From Pleodorina starrii (Eukaryota; Chlorophyta; Chlorophyceae; Chlamydomonadales; Volvocaceae), in NCBI GenBank assembly GCA_030267565.1, contig BRXU01000002.1, positions 3,471,501 through 3,535,500 of the forward strand: a stretch of 64,000 nucleotides of DNA, in the 5' to 3' direction. Positions 24,301-36,358 of this stretch are shown piece by piece (within the stretch, counting starts at the first letter, position 1; every line of letters begins with the position of its first letter). The notes under the pieces are model-generated. The model had not been told where the DNA came from and searched no databases. It was given only the letters and a program-made list of their open reading frames with translations. The position numbers were made by a program, and so were the translations under genes.

Positions 24301-26439
24301 GGGGGCCCTCGCCGCGCTCCGCGCTGCGACGCATGATCCAGGGCGGGATCTGGGATGGGGGAGGTGGGGCGCGCTCAGGGGCCCTCGCGCTGCCGTTCCC
24401 CCTCCGGGAGCCCGGCAGCAGGGGTGGGCGCTGCTGCGGGGTAGAGCCGCGGGCTGCCGGGGGGAGGGGGCCGGTTGCAGGCCGTCGCGCCGCTCGCTGC
24501 GCAAAGCCTTCCATCCCGGGCGGCGGCGTGTGCCGTGGCTGCCGCGCGGCCTGGTGTGGGCGTGTAGGTGTATTCAGGGCGCTGTGGCTTTACTCGCTGG
24601 GCTTAAGGCCTGGGGTGCTGGGGGGGTCTGGGGTCGGATGCACACGATCCAGGTGACGTGTTATTATGCGGAAAGACCTTATTATTACATCGCTTCGCAA
24701 GCTTTTGTTCTGTTCGTCCGTGGGGCCGTCGGGAGCAGGAGACGTGCGGCGCCGGCGGTGCGGCGGCGCAGCGCGGGCGCGGCGGCGCAGTGGGAAGGCA
24801 GGGTTGCAGAGTGACGAGACTGGCGCAGCCGCTTAGCAGGCGGGTGGATGCGGGCGGTGGTACCCGACAGCTTGATTGGGGGTAGGGCAGGACCACTGGG
24901 CCACTGGGCCACAGGACCACAGGACAGGGAGTCAGGACTTTGGCGGCGCCAGCGGAGTGTGGCAGGGGGGCCTACCGGCGTTCCCGGCTTCCTCTGCGTG
25001 TGTGGGCCCGCCTGCCGTGCGTTGGGATTTGGCATTTGGACGGGTTTTGCGGCTGGGGTCGCGACAGGGGCCTGTGTGGGACTTTCGCTTGGCAGCACTT
25101 GCACTGTGCCTCAGTGCCTGCACGGGGGGCTCTCGATGTCGTGGAGCAGTGCCCAGCAGTGGTTTGGTTTGGGCAGTTTCTCGTTTGGTAGGATCGCTCA
25201 GGCCGCGTAGGACAGGGGGGATACCGGTATTTTGTGACGTGCGGTGGGAGCCCTTTGGCCGCAGGCGCCGGGGCTGTGGCTGGGAGTGAATATGGGGGCC
25301 TTGCAATGCGGCCCTGCACGGCCACACAGGCGGGCGGCTCGATGCACGGCAGGAGGGAGACATCCGTGATCCGTCCACCTGTGCATGCCTGCCGGCTTGA
25401 CACTTGCGTGTGTCCGCTCCTGACAGTTTTGGTGGCGCCTCGTCTCGGGTGGTGCACTTTTCGATGAGCTCTAGGACACAGGACAGGCAGAGACAGTCAA
25501 AGCGTCTGCCGGGTGCGTTTGCCGGGTGTGTTAACGTAATCGGGCCGGGTACGGTAGCAGGTCTCGGGTCCGCTCGCGCTTTTCTGTTGGCTTGGGCTCC
25601 CTCCCTGGAGCTGACTTGCTTGCTTGGCGGCTGGAGCGCTGTCCGGTGCGGAGCGCCCCATGGATCCAGAGATCAGCGGGGTGGGGGTGGGGTGGCCAGC
25701 AGCATGTGGGGGGACGCCGTGGGGCTCGAGCCAGCTGAGATGTACACCCCCCATGTAAGGCTGGGAACGGGGGCTCGCGGGGCCTGCCACTGGTCACTGC
25801 GGCCTGTGTGATTGTGTGCTGTGCTTCTCGCGAACCGTATCTGCCTGGCGGGCCCATCGGCCAAAAGTCTTGGCGTAAGCTGCTCGATGGAGGAGGGCAA
25901 GGGCAGCGAGGCGGTCTGCGGCAGGGCAGGGCAGGAAGCTGCAGCAGAAGGGGTCGCTGAGCTCCGGTGGGTTCAGGAAGGAGACTCTGGGGGAGAGCAG
26001 CGTCCGTCGGGCTCAGACTCATGCCCCACTCGGTGGGAAACTGTGCGTGCCACCTTGCTGTATTACTGCCTGTGTTTTTGAGCCCTGTCGGGCTGCCTAA
26101 TGCGGTGCCGTCGGTGCGCAGCGCCAGCAGTGCACCCGGGGGCACGTGCATGCAGTAACGCGCATGGAGGACGCAAGATGAAGTGCGTGAAGGGGCGGGC
26201 AGGCGATGCGGCCGTGCCCCAGAACTAGGCTAGACTTGACAGTGGTCAACTGAAGGGCCTCGCTGGCGGAGGGGGTGCCTGCTACCTTGCACGCCATGCG
26301 GAAGCAGTTGTACAGCTCCGTTAGGTCGGTTGATCATGTTGCCAAACGGTCACAGCGGACCTCGACTTTCGAACGGAACATTCTCCAATCCTTTTCCTAG
26401 AATTCATTTCTTACACATTGATCAACGCCAGCCAGGATC
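24301..26439. other. Intergenic region between kinase and HISN2, left arm
   Basis: The region is 2.1 kb. It should contain the kinase 3' UTR and the HISN2 5' UTR/promoter. No TGTAA is obvious close to the kinase stop. A short tandem run of CACTGGGC/CACAGGAC units is at 24893-24928. The last 120 nt before the HISN2 ATG are AT-richer. No gene recognised. Confidence 0.4.
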
Positions 26440-29400
26440 ATGCAGACACGTTGCCTTCAACGCGCTGTTCATGGCGCATTCGGCACCATTCGACCTCGGC
26501 CTTGTGCAAACATTCGGCGTTGCGTAGCCAGCCCCCAGTTCCAAAGGATACGCGCAAGTGCATCCGCCGCGCCTGTCGCTCCTGAAGAAAAGACGGTTAA
26601 GCCGGAGCAGGATGTCCCTGGCATGACTACGTTCCTGGACAACCTCAAATGGGATAAGAATAACCTTGTCGCAGTTATCGTCCAGGTAACTCATAAACTC
26701 ACTGAAACGTTGACGATGAACGGCGACCCGTTTATGACTTCATTTCCGCCGCCGCTTGCAGCACATCGACACGGGCGAGGTGCTGATGCAAGCCTTCGCG
26801 GACAGGGCGGCCATCAACGAGACCATGCAGACGGGGTAAGCTGGAGCTTGCACCTTTTGCCGCATTATACCTTCGGCGCTCTCTCCCCTCCCCTTCGCGG
26901 CCCCCCTCCAAAAAGAAGCCCCGTCCTCATCCCACCTGCTGCTCCTGCAGTCCTGCTCCTGCCGCTGCCGTCCCCGCCCAACCCTTAACCTATAACTGAT
27001 CCCCCCATAACTCATCCCCCCCCTTAACTCCTTATTTTCGGCCGTCACCCCTACCTTTACCTCCTCCGCAGCCTGGCCACGTTCTACAGCCGCTCCAGGG
27101 GGGGTCGCTGGTGCAAGGGCGAGACCAGCGGCCACTTCATCAACGTCCACCAGCTCTTCACGGACTGCGACCGCGACTCCATCATCTATTTGTCAGACCC
27201 CATAGGGCCCGCCTGCCACACCGGAGCCAGGTACGCAACCCAGCACCCGCCGCCAGGGGGCCAGGGAGGCGAGGTGGCCCTTGCCCGCACAGCTTCCCAG
27301 GCGACAGCAGCAGAGGCTCCCAAGACCGCCGCCGTTATGCAGTGTTCAGCGGCGCCATGATAAGGTTCCCCACGCGCCACCCACCAAGCTCGCAAAGCGT
27401 TGGTCGGCAGCGGCGCCCTGTCAATCGGGCGCGAGGCACCGACTGGATCCCGGCCGGCCTGCTCCAAACCAGCGCCAGGCTGCGGCACGTGTGCCAGCTT
27501 TCCGACTCAGATCGCAGCCGCGGCCGCAGCCGCGGCCGCAGCCGCGGCCGCTGCTGTGGAAACCGGGCTGCCTGCATGTGTGCCTGCTCGAAAGCAGGTC
27601 CTTGACGAAAGCTGCGCCATGCGCAGCAGCTTAGCGCACGTCCAACCGTAAAACCCACTCTCTCCTCCCCTCTTCTCGCCGCATCCATCCATCCATCCAT
27701 CCATCCATCCATGCACCCATCCATGCACCCATCCATCCATCCATCCACCCATCCATGCACCCATCCATCCATCCATCCATCCATCCATCCATCCATCTAT
27801 CCATCCATGCACCCATCCATCCATCCATCCATCCATCCACCCATCCATCCATCCATCCATGCACCCATCCATGCACCCATCCATCCGTCCATCCATCCAC
27901 CCATCCATGCACCCATCCATCCATCCATCCATCCATCCATCCATCTATCCATCCATGCACCCATCCATCCATCCATCCATCCACCCATCCATGCACCCAT
28001 CCATCCATCCATCCATCTATCCATCCATGCACCCATCCATCCATCCATCCACCCATCCATCCATCCATCCATCCATCCATCCATGCACCCATCCATGCAC
28101 CCATCCATCCATCCATCCACCCATCCATGCACCCATCCATCCATCCATCTATCCATCCATGCACCCATCCATCCATCCATCCACCCATCCATGCACCCAT
28201 CCATCCATCCATCCATCCATCCATCCATCCATCCATCCATCTATCCATCCATCCATCCATCTATCCATCCATCCATCCATCCGTCCATCCATCTATCCAT
28301 CCATCCATCCATCCATCCACCCATCCATGCACCCATCCATCCGTCCTCCCCTGTCCCCGTCTCACCCCAACCAGGACTTGCTGGTTCAAGGAGGCGCAGC
28401 TGGCGCCCGCTGAGGGCCCCAGCGGCGGCTCCTCCTCCTCCTCCTCCGCAGTGGCGCACGAGGGGGCGCACGACCACTCGGACCACGTGCCGCGCACCAC
28501 GCTGCAAGCCCTGGAGCGGACCATTTCGCAGCGGCGGGAGGCGCTGTCCCAGCCGTCAGGTGAGTGTTGGTGCGGGTGGGTATCTAGCTGGAGAGTGATT
28601 TGATGGGGCCGGGGACGGGCTGAGGCTCATGCGGACATCAGGGTTTTGGCCCTGTCTTTTGGCCCCGTCCCTCCCGTCCCCCCGTCTCCGCCCCTTCGCT
28701 GTCTCCATCCCTTCATTCTGGTGTCTTTTTACTCATATCCCCTCCCCTCAACAGTCAACACCCACTCCCCCCCACCCTCGCCCTCGCCTCGGTGCCCCCT
28801 AATGCGGAACCAGACGGCAGCAAGCCCTCGTGGACCGCCCGCCTGTTGAGCAACCCCGAGCTACTGTGCAAGAAGGTATGTGTGTGTTGGGGGGGGGGGG
28901 GCAGGACAGTGTTAACGTGTCGGCTTCGCGGCTTGCTCTGTGAGTGTATCTGTGGGGGTGAGTGGGAGCTGGGAGGACACGGGGTGCAGCAGACCGACCC
29001 CCGACCCCGGGTGATCTCGCCTGCTCCCCGATCTCTATTCGCCGGGGCGGGTTGGCACGCCCTTGGCCGAGCCCCGTGCCCATCACTTCACTGGTAACCC
29101 CATTGCCCGTCCCCAAGACCAACACCAACATCGTCATCATTGTCCTTTCTTATTAAAGCCCAAACCCCCAAATCCCCATATGCCGGTGCCGCTGCCGGTG
29201 CCCTCCAGATTCGTGAGGAGGCGGGGGAGCTGTGTCAGACTCTGGAGGCCAACGAGGGTCGCGAGAGGGCGGCCAATGAGATGGCGGACCTGATGTACCA
29301 CTCCATGGTGCTGCTCAACCTGCAGGTGGGGCTGGGGGTGGGGTGGGGTGGGGGTGGGGTGGGGGTGGGGGGGAGTATGGCACCTGCTGGGGTGGGGCGG

Positions 29401-29860
29401 GGGGCGGGACAGCTGCTGGCGTGGGAGGGAGGGAGAGAGGGAGGGTGGGTGGGTGGGTGGGAGAAGAAAGCGAGCGAAGCGCCGACCCGTCCCAATGGCT
29501 GCTTACCCCCCGGGTGTGAGGTAAGGCGAGGTGTAGCCGTGCAGGTTTGCCGGGTAACGTGTCGTGGCGCAGAGTGCGGGCGCTGGCTGGACGGGTGGGT
29601 GGGTGGGTGCGGATCGGGGCCTGCAAGTTGAACGCATCCCGACCCACGCGCTCACAGACTGATGGATCTCACATCCGCTGGCCTGGTCGTCGTCCTCGTC
29701 CTCGTCATTGCCAGGCGCCCACTCACTGCCCCCCCTCAACCCACTGCCATGCCAGGGTGTGGAGATGGAGGAGGTGCTGCGAGTGCTGCGGAAGCGCTTC
29801 ACGCAGTCGGGCATCGAGGAGAAGGCCGCCCGCGCACCCAAGCAGCAGCCGCCGCAGTGA
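26440..29860 (+). CDS. HISN2: Plastid HISN2: phosphoribosyl-AMP cyclohydrolase / phosphoribosyl-ATP pyrophosphatase, intact left copy
   Basis: Seven exons join in frame: 26440-26685, 26762-26835, about 27072-27230, 28375-28559, 28814-28875, 29209-29325, 29756-29860 (948 nt, 315 aa). The protein catalyses the second and third steps of histidine synthesis in the chloroplast. Residues about 1-45 ([20 protein letters not shown]...) look like a transit peptide. The HisI half follows: [44 protein letters not shown]. The metal-binding DxDxD is D138/D140/D142; further Cys/His ligands are CHTG (155-158) and TC (161-162). A Ser/His-rich linker leads to the HisE half with [39 protein letters not shown] and the C-terminal [13 protein letters not shown] typical of plant and algal HISN2. 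The order HisI-HisE and the length match the plant enzyme. Intron 3 carries a large CCAT array. Confidence 0.93.
27682..28345 (+). repeat. CCAT tetranucleotide array in HISN2 intron 3, left arm
   Basis: About 660 nt of CCAT units with CCAC, CCGT, CTAT and GCAC variants form a loose higher-order pattern (CATCCATGCACCCATCCATC). It ends 30 nt before the exon 4 acceptor. The array differs in length and pattern from its mirror at 44304-44960. Confidence 0.95.
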
Positions 29861-32178
29861 GGGACGCAGTGGGGGACGCGGGGGCCTGACGCTGGCACAC
29901 ACACGCACACAGACCCAAGCCCCGGCCTCATGCCCATCTCCCTCCCAGCCAACCACCTCACCTTCGGCCGGCGGGGGCCTCGCTCGCTCAACTGACGGCT
30001 CGGCGGGGCGGTTGCGTCGAGCCCGGCGCATTGGGCCCCAAGCCGCGACGGACCCTCCCTCCTCCTCCCCCTCCCTCTTTGGAAAAAGACGTCCACGTCG
30101 GGGTCGGGTTTGTGGGTGGGGGTCGGGGTGGGGGTCAGGTCGGGGACCGCTGGGTTTTGGCGTCGGTGCGGGTGCAGACGCAGGCTTCCGCACCCGATCT
30201 CGTCGGGTGGTCGGCCCACCCCACCCCACCTCATTTGACGAGACGAGGTTTGTGCGATGGGGCTGCCGGCATGCGGATACCGCGTGGTGTGTATGTGTGT
30301 ATGTGTGGGGTGTTGTGCAGCGGGTAACGCAAGGCAACGTTGCCAATGGGGTGGGTGGGGGCCCATCCAAGCTTTCCAACGGCGAGAGGACGACTGGAGG
30401 GGCAGCGCAGGGAGGGGGGCGCGAGAGGTGCTTGGGCGCTCTTCTGACTGGATTGGCCCGGACCCGACCCGACCGGCGGTGCAATCTTTGGACAGTCGGT
30501 GTCCACTCGCCGGGACAGGGACAGGGGCACTGGGGGTTGGGCCGCTGGGGACATGGGTGCACATGTTAGGGTTCGGGGGGGGGGGGCGCGGGAGGCCGGG
30601 AGGGCAGGCGCCTTGCTGTGCCTTGCAGCTCGCACCACCCGGCATGGATTCACCGCCTCGCGTGCGGCCGACATGTAACGATCAACATGTTTCGCAGGGC
30701 GCCGCCTCGTGTGGCTGCCGGAATGCGCGTGAATCCGCGGGATGGACGAGGGACGTAGATGCAAGGAAAGATGACTTGGCACATCGGCACCACCGGAAAC
30801 CTGCGAGTCGAGAAGCAGGCAAGGAAGGAGGCAAAAGGCCGGCTGGGCTGGGCCCCTCCGTTCCTGGCCGACCAGGATCTCAGCGCAAGGCGGCGGCGGT
30901 GGCGGCTGTCGAGGTGGCCCAGCCGTGGCGGCCGCCACCCACGCCCTCTCAACACAGCCCGCCCAGACCTCCCCGGGCCGCGTCAGTAACTGCGCACGTT
31001 CCTGGCTGATACACAGCGCGCACCCACCCCGCGTGGCAATGGTGGGTGTGGGTTTGGTGGTGGTGGGAGCGGCCTGGGCCGGTGGCGCTGGCTCGGCGGA
31101 CAAGAGCTCACCACACAGCGCCTTTGGGAAGGATTATTATCCTGCGGGGGGAGAGGCTGACCCAATCCACGTGTAGTCCGGCTCCCCACTCCGACGGCGC
31201 TGACGAGCCAGCGAAGGTGCGCCTCAAGCTACTTCCTAGCCGTCCACTACACGGTCACCAGCCTGCGCGACGCACGAATCGCTCCTCCACCCACCTCACC
31301 CCACTCTTCGGTCCAGGCGCCGCGCTTGCGCTGCGCGCGCGAACACACACGCAGACAGCCAAGCAGTTGGGAGCGACCCATGCAGCAGTCCACGCAGCTG
31401 CGGCTTACGAATCCTGCCGCCGGGCGGACGGCTGACTCTCCCTACCACTCCCTCTCACTCCGCTACCCGCTTCCTGCGCGCCTCTCCCGGCCAACTCCCC
31501 TCGCTCCCCCTCGGCTCGGCTCCACTCTCCGCTCCGCTCATCTCGCGCGACTCTCCGCTTCACTGTTATCGGGTACTTTGGTCCCACGCCTACTCCACAT
31601 TCGACACACCACCGGTCACAGCTCGGTGAAGTCAGTCCGCCCTAAACCCTCCGTTACACCTACCGGTAACCCTACTCGCTCCCCTCCTCGCGCGCCCCAA
31701 TCCGCCCCTCGACACACCACCCTCCCATCTCCGCCTCCCGGGCCCCTCTTACCCCCCCCCCGCAGGGCCGGACCCCGCACTCAGCCACTGAGCCCGCGCA
31801 CTCCACATCTTACTTCAGGTCTCAAGCCCCGCCCGGTACAAATACGAGCACTGTCAGGATCCCTGCCCTGTCCCCTCCTCAACCGCCACCTCACCCAAAC
31901 AGGGCGGACTGTCATTCGCAAAGCTTCTCTAAGGCCTCTCTAAATAGTCTCCAAACATACAAGCCCCCCGCTACCGGCTTCGACCCTCCCCGCCAGGGCC
32001 CCATCCGAACATCCACTGCATCCCCCCCTCAGCGGAGGATCTGGAGTGAAGGCCACACGCATGGACGTAGTCGGAACCCCGTCAGCGCTCAGCCTAGGCC
32101 GTCCTTCCCTCGGGACCAGCCCTCAGCCTCTCACGCCCTCAGCCACCCCCTCGCAGCTGCCAAAAGCCCGCGCCGCAC
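29861..32178. other. Intergenic region between convergent HISN2 and ELIP, left arm
   Basis: It holds the two 3' UTRs. A TGTAA at 30674-30678 (plus strand) could serve HISN2, though it is 814 nt from the stop. TTACA at 31654-31658 (minus-strand TGTAA) could serve ELIP. Several open frames exist on both strands but none has recognisable domains or splice structure. From about 31,000 on, this copy differs from its mirror by many 1-nt indels. Confidence 0.4.
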
Positions 32179-33034
32179 TCACAGCAGCGCCGACACCCCC
32201 CCTGGACACCTCGATAGCCAACAGCGCCCGCAGCGCCAGCATCGCCACGCGGCCATTGACCTTCTCAGGCCTGGGGCGTCAGCGGTCCAAAGGCCCTCCT
32301 TCAGGTTGGCGCCGCGCACGATGGGCGCCAGCGTGGCGGCCGACAGCGCGCCCCACCAGCGCCAGCACCGGCAGCGGCGCGGCGGCGAACTGGGCGAGAA
32401 CGCTCTTGCCGGTGACCAGCTCGGAGCCAAGGGCGCCCACGGACGCCCAGCATGGCGAGCCTGGTAGCGGGGCGGGTGGGGTTGGGGGTCCGAAAGGACA
32501 AGGGAGCGGGAGGAGGAGGAAGAGGCGTGCAGGAGTTGCGTTCAGTGGAAGATGCGAATACGAGGAAATTAGGATGCGGGAGGCGGGTGCAAAGGTTCGT
32601 GGAGCAAGGAATGAAAGGGCCGAGGCCGGTCAAGCGAGGGATGTGTCCTCTGGGTTGAGGTGGAAGAGTGTGAAAAAGCGTCCGGGGGCCCGTATGTTGC
32701 AGATTTTGAGCGGTGGCGCCTACCTGCCGTGATCAGCTCGGAGCCGGGCCCGCAAACCGCATGGCCCTCTGCGGAAGCCACAGGTGCTCAGCTCGTGTCC
32801 AGCATCAGCAAGCAGGTGGTCGCGCCCGTCCTGACATTGAGGGTGCCAGCAAGAATAATCTTACCTTTAACAGTGCAAGGCGACAGGACCGCGCCAGACG
32901 GCAAGACAAAGGCGGGTTGGTGAGCCGCTGGGCGCTGCCATCAGCGCGCACGGTCAAGGACGCCCTGCACGGCGTGGCCCAGACCGCGTCACGTCCGCCT
33001 TGAAAGGAGTAACATTGAGGCAGCGAAGAGACAT
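32179..33034 (-). pseudogene. ELIP, left copy, frame broken by indels
   Basis: This is the mirror of the intact ELIP at 39621-40473. The start MSLRCLNVTPFKADV is at 33034. One T fewer than the right arm (CGTGCAGG against CGTTGCAGG) gives an early stop at 32954. Further differences near 32910-32918, in helix III (around 32255-32280) and at the C-terminus (GGVSALL against GGAALL) also disturb the frame. Helix pieces remain recognisable, such as LSAATLAPIVRGANLKE. The damage could be real decay or uncorrected read errors; several independent 1-nt indels in 850 nt of an otherwise near-identical repeat favour the latter. Confidence 0.7.
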
Positions 33035-36000
33035 CTCGCAAAGTGAATTACAAATGAGGAAACAAGTCGGGACAGAATCTGGATAATTAGCACGCTGCGT
33101 TTGCAGTAGCCCACCGTAATTACAAAGCAGGATACAATACATGAGACAAGATGGGCGGGGAGACAAATGACTAAAACCGAGTGTACGGCCAAGTATTTTT
33201 GTGTTGGCACTCGGCGGGGCGATGGTCGTGCCGGCCAATGGGCCCTGTCTCGCACCGCTATTGCGGCAAGTGCTGGATACCTGAACTTACAGGCCAACTG
33301 ATTCTTGCTCAGACGTGCAATTCATCGCCATGTCCCTGGCCCCGCACAACTCCCCCCTCAGGCGGCCCCCACACGCGGTTTTGTAATACTTTCTCGCCCC
33401 AGAATGCGGGCCGGCGGATCCATTCCACTCCGACCCGACCATAGCGGAGCAAGGAAGCAGCAGGAAGTTTGTATCCGTGGGAGCTCTCCGGCGGGTATGG
33501 GCTCGCTAAGCTCGGGCCACGGGCTGGCCTTCTCGGCCGGTGGCGAAGGGTGGCGAGCAGCGATTGAAGAAGGGTCAACGCAGTCAACTGCAATCATGCC
33601 GGCCCTTCGTTGGCCTAGGAGAGAAGAAGAAACGGCGGCTGTGTCCGAGGAGGGCAGCGTCCTGCTGCCCGCCTCGCAACCCCCGCTTAGGCAGGCACGT
33701 AACGCACGTCGCGGGTGCGCCACCGCCACCTCGGCGCCTGGCTTCAGGCTTCGGGCTTTTCAGGGGAATTCGGAGTTTCAGTGCGGCTGTAGGCCTTTAT
33801 GGTAATCACCGGCTCGCAGTCCACCGAGGGGACGAGCGGCTTCCTGGGAGCGGCGCTCTTGAGTACACAAGTCGAATAGAGTGATTCAGGTGTGTGAAGG
33901 CCCTTCTAAAGGAAGAAATTGACAAGATCATAACCTGAAGTGTATAGCGCCCAGGCATTTGCGCAGGCCGGTTGCTCGAGTGAAATTGGTCCACAGCGCA
34001 GCGTCTTGGCCGCCCACCGATCGGTGGGCGGCCAAGACGCTGCGCTGTGGACGCCCACCGATCGGTGGTGCGACAGGATGCGGCCTGGTGCGGTCGCGGC
34101 TACCATGTATTGCTCCTGCTCGATTGATGAGGAAATTCTTGTTTTTGGTTTGGCAGCATATTTATTTTGGACTTGAGTGCCTCCGTACTCGCTGGGTCGG
34201 GCGGAAACCCGCGGGCGCGCGCGGCGCGGCGGCTGGCCGAGCAATGCCGCTTAGTACGTACTCAAATCGCTTTTGCGACAAATGAAACCGTCCTCCTTCA
34301 GTCGCTCATTCATTTTTGACTGTATTGCTGGATTTTCAGCTTGTAGTTGTTTTGCGTTCGTAGCATGCCCAACGCTGCCCGACTCTTCCCGCGTCTTCCG
34401 CGCACCTTCGCGCGACGCCTTGTCCGGCACAGGGCTTGGACGTAATGCCTTCCGGTTCTTGCTTAAAGTAGTCCGAGCCTCATATTATATTGAGGGGCGT
34501 TGTTGTGCTGATTGTCCATTTCGCAAGGGAACTTACTGCCCGAAGGATCACTGTACTGCGTGGCGAAAAACGATGTGACATCAGTGCAGGCGATTTTTTT
34601 TGTAGAATATTATATAAGAAAATAATTATAGCAAGACGTCATAACGCAACAGTGAAGAATAACAAGTTGCACCAGCTTACGCAGTTACGCTGTTACGCAT
34701 ACGGCTTTGCGGTTTACGGAGTCCGACCCGAATCCGCAAGACCGCCTAATGTCCTTTTTACGCAATGCATACGCAAGAGATGCTATATGCGTTGTCCAAT
34801 CAATCAACATGATTCTATCGAGCATCATGTTGCGACGGCGGCATCGTACAGAGTCCGATATGGATCCCTGGTGATGTTGGCTGGAGATCAGTGCCCCCTA
34901 GTGCTGCGAATCCGTTGAGGTGTTGCCTGAGGAGATGCTAAACGTGAAAGCTATAGCGACTTAAGACGGGCGACAGGGCATCGTGGCGACTGACTTCAAG
35001 GGCACCAGGGGACCTTTCCCCAGGGTTTCCCCTTTCAGTCGCGGCCTCGAGCTGAAAATGCAAGGCTTCTTAGACGCACGACCGAGAGGAAATTCGGCAG
35101 CCTACATATTGGAGTCGGCGACGGCGCGCGGACTTGTTTTTTTGCGGGTTTCCGTCAGACCACGCGTCACAAGGACTAGTGCGCATGCCTTCCCCTGCAT
35201 GCCTCCCCACGCATGCCCTTCCCTCCCCCCCGGGCTCCCACTTGCATGGTCAAGTGGTGGTTGTGCCAGGCTGCCGCGACGTGCCCCGATGTCTTGAGCC
35301 GTGCGTCAAGTACGTTGCCCCGTAGTTATCCATTACTGTGCGCCAATTAACCTTGAACAAGGTCTCGAGGGCGTTCTTACCGCTTCATGCAGCTATTGCC
35401 TGGGCAATAACTCCAATAATCGAACGATATTTTGATACACCCTGCACCTTTTGTGTTTTTGAGCCTTCGTCGATTCGTTCGTCGGCCTGCGGATTCGCAA
35501 AACTTGCGACGTGCTCCGGAATTCGCGAAGCAACATTTTTATATTATGTTTTGCCTTTAGATAATTATTTCATATGCAGCGCTCAAAAAAGCTTGGATAG
35601 CGGCTCAGGCCTTGTGCTGCCTTCTGGGAGACTTTTGGCATGGGAAACGGTCCTCAGCAGCCATCAAAATGCACTGCTATCAACCACAATCCCCAAACCC
35701 ATGTAGCGACACCTCGAGGGGGAATCAGATTGTGCGCTCAGGTAACGGTGCCTTAACTCGTCCGGAACGACGAGCTCCGCTGAGGCTTGGTAATCGCCTA
35801 AAACCCTCCTGAACATATACGTAGCTTTACTCTTTAATCAAATTTGCGCCGGTGATGAACACGATTTGTAATAAAACTCGGAACTCCATAGTAACCGTTA
35901 GATCAATGGCAATGCGAGGCAAAAATGTTGTGCATGCAATATTCATACGGACGCTGGTATGCATGTTAGCGCTTGGATTCGCGCTCTCGCGGTGCGTCAG

Positions 36001-36296
36001 TCAGGAATTGAAGTACGTCGCGGCAACTGTTGACTACTACCGAGAGCGTATCGAGTACTTGAGAGCTCATAAGTTCCCACTCCGCACGCCACGAACACTG
36101 AGATATGAATTTCATCCGTTGATCCCTCGCTACTTATGTTCATCAAGCAGGAGAAGTTCTTTCGTTCTCGAACTGCGGGTAGCTGAAGGACCTTTCCCAG
36201 TCGCATTCGGCGCGGCCCCCATACGCCAGTCATTCGAGCTGTGGCCGGTGGTTTTTTTCACAGGAGGCTGTTAGAGCGGCTCGTTATCCTTCGGCG
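33035..36296. other. AT-richer region at the inner end of the left arm, no recognisable gene
   Basis: ELIP upstream sequence grades at about 33.9 kb into markedly AT-richer DNA that continues to the palindrome axis. It has A/T runs (for example 34591-34630 and 35528-35575). The longest open frame is about 140 codons, without a known domain. It contains the 60-bp palindrome at 33991. No tRNA, telomere repeat or transposase motif was seen. It could be an old mobile element, a replication or centromere-type region, or plain intergenic DNA. Confidence 0.45.
33991..34050. repeat. Perfect 60-bp palindrome, left arm
   Basis: Bases 33991-34020 (CCACAGCGCAGCGTCTTGGC then CGCCCACCGA) are the exact reverse complement of 34021-34050, with no spacer. 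The central 14-mer CCACCGATCGGTGG recurs at 34055-34068, just outside. Confidence 0.97.
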
Positions 36297-36358
36297 TCGG
36301 TGCAACTACGGAGTCGCGCACAGGTGAATGCTTGCCCCGAGCGAAAAAGTGTCGACGG
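36297..36358. other. 62-nt spacer at the palindrome axis
   Basis: The only non-repeated sequence between the two arms. It starts TCGGTGCAACTACGG and ends AAAGTGTCGACGG. The arms meet it as ...CCTTCGGCG on the left and CGCCGAAGG... on the right. No gene. Confidence 0.95.

Larger units (their letters stand above)
11659..36296 (+). repeat. Inverted-repeat arm A, left copy (24.6 kb)
   Basis: Every feature from 11,659 to 36,296 recurs in reverse complement at 36,359-60,982. Mirror coordinates sum to 72,641 in the outer part and drift to 72,655 near the axis, so only small indels separate the arms. Homology stops at 11,658/60,983 on the outside and at 36,296/36,359 on the inside. The arm holds the kinase, HISN2 and ELIP genes. 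Confidence 0.97.

Noticed and set aside
27683..28598. [12 protein letters not shown] His/Ser/Pro repeat protein on the plus strand and MDGWMDGW on the minus strand
   Set aside because: Frames through the CCAT array in HISN2 intron 3; every frame of such a repeat is open.
29503..30645. 380-residue Pro/Ser/Arg-rich frame antisense to the HISN2 3' end
   Set aside because: Overlaps the HISN2 last exon and 3' UTR in antisense, composition is that of chance GC-rich frames, no domain.
31640..31670. CCCTAAACCCT resembling a plant telomere unit
   Set aside because: Only a single short occurrence, not an array, and different from the TTTTAGGG type of Chlamydomonas.
34273..36274. Small open frames in the AT-richer block, one with several Cys (CCADCPFRKGTYCPKDHC), as possible transposon genes
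   Set aside because: At most about 140 codons, no partner motifs, no matching terminal repeats found; not enough to call a gene.
33900..36296. Organelle DNA insertion (NUPT/NUMT) as the source of the AT-richer block
   Set aside because: No chloroplast or mitochondrial gene fragment is recognisable.
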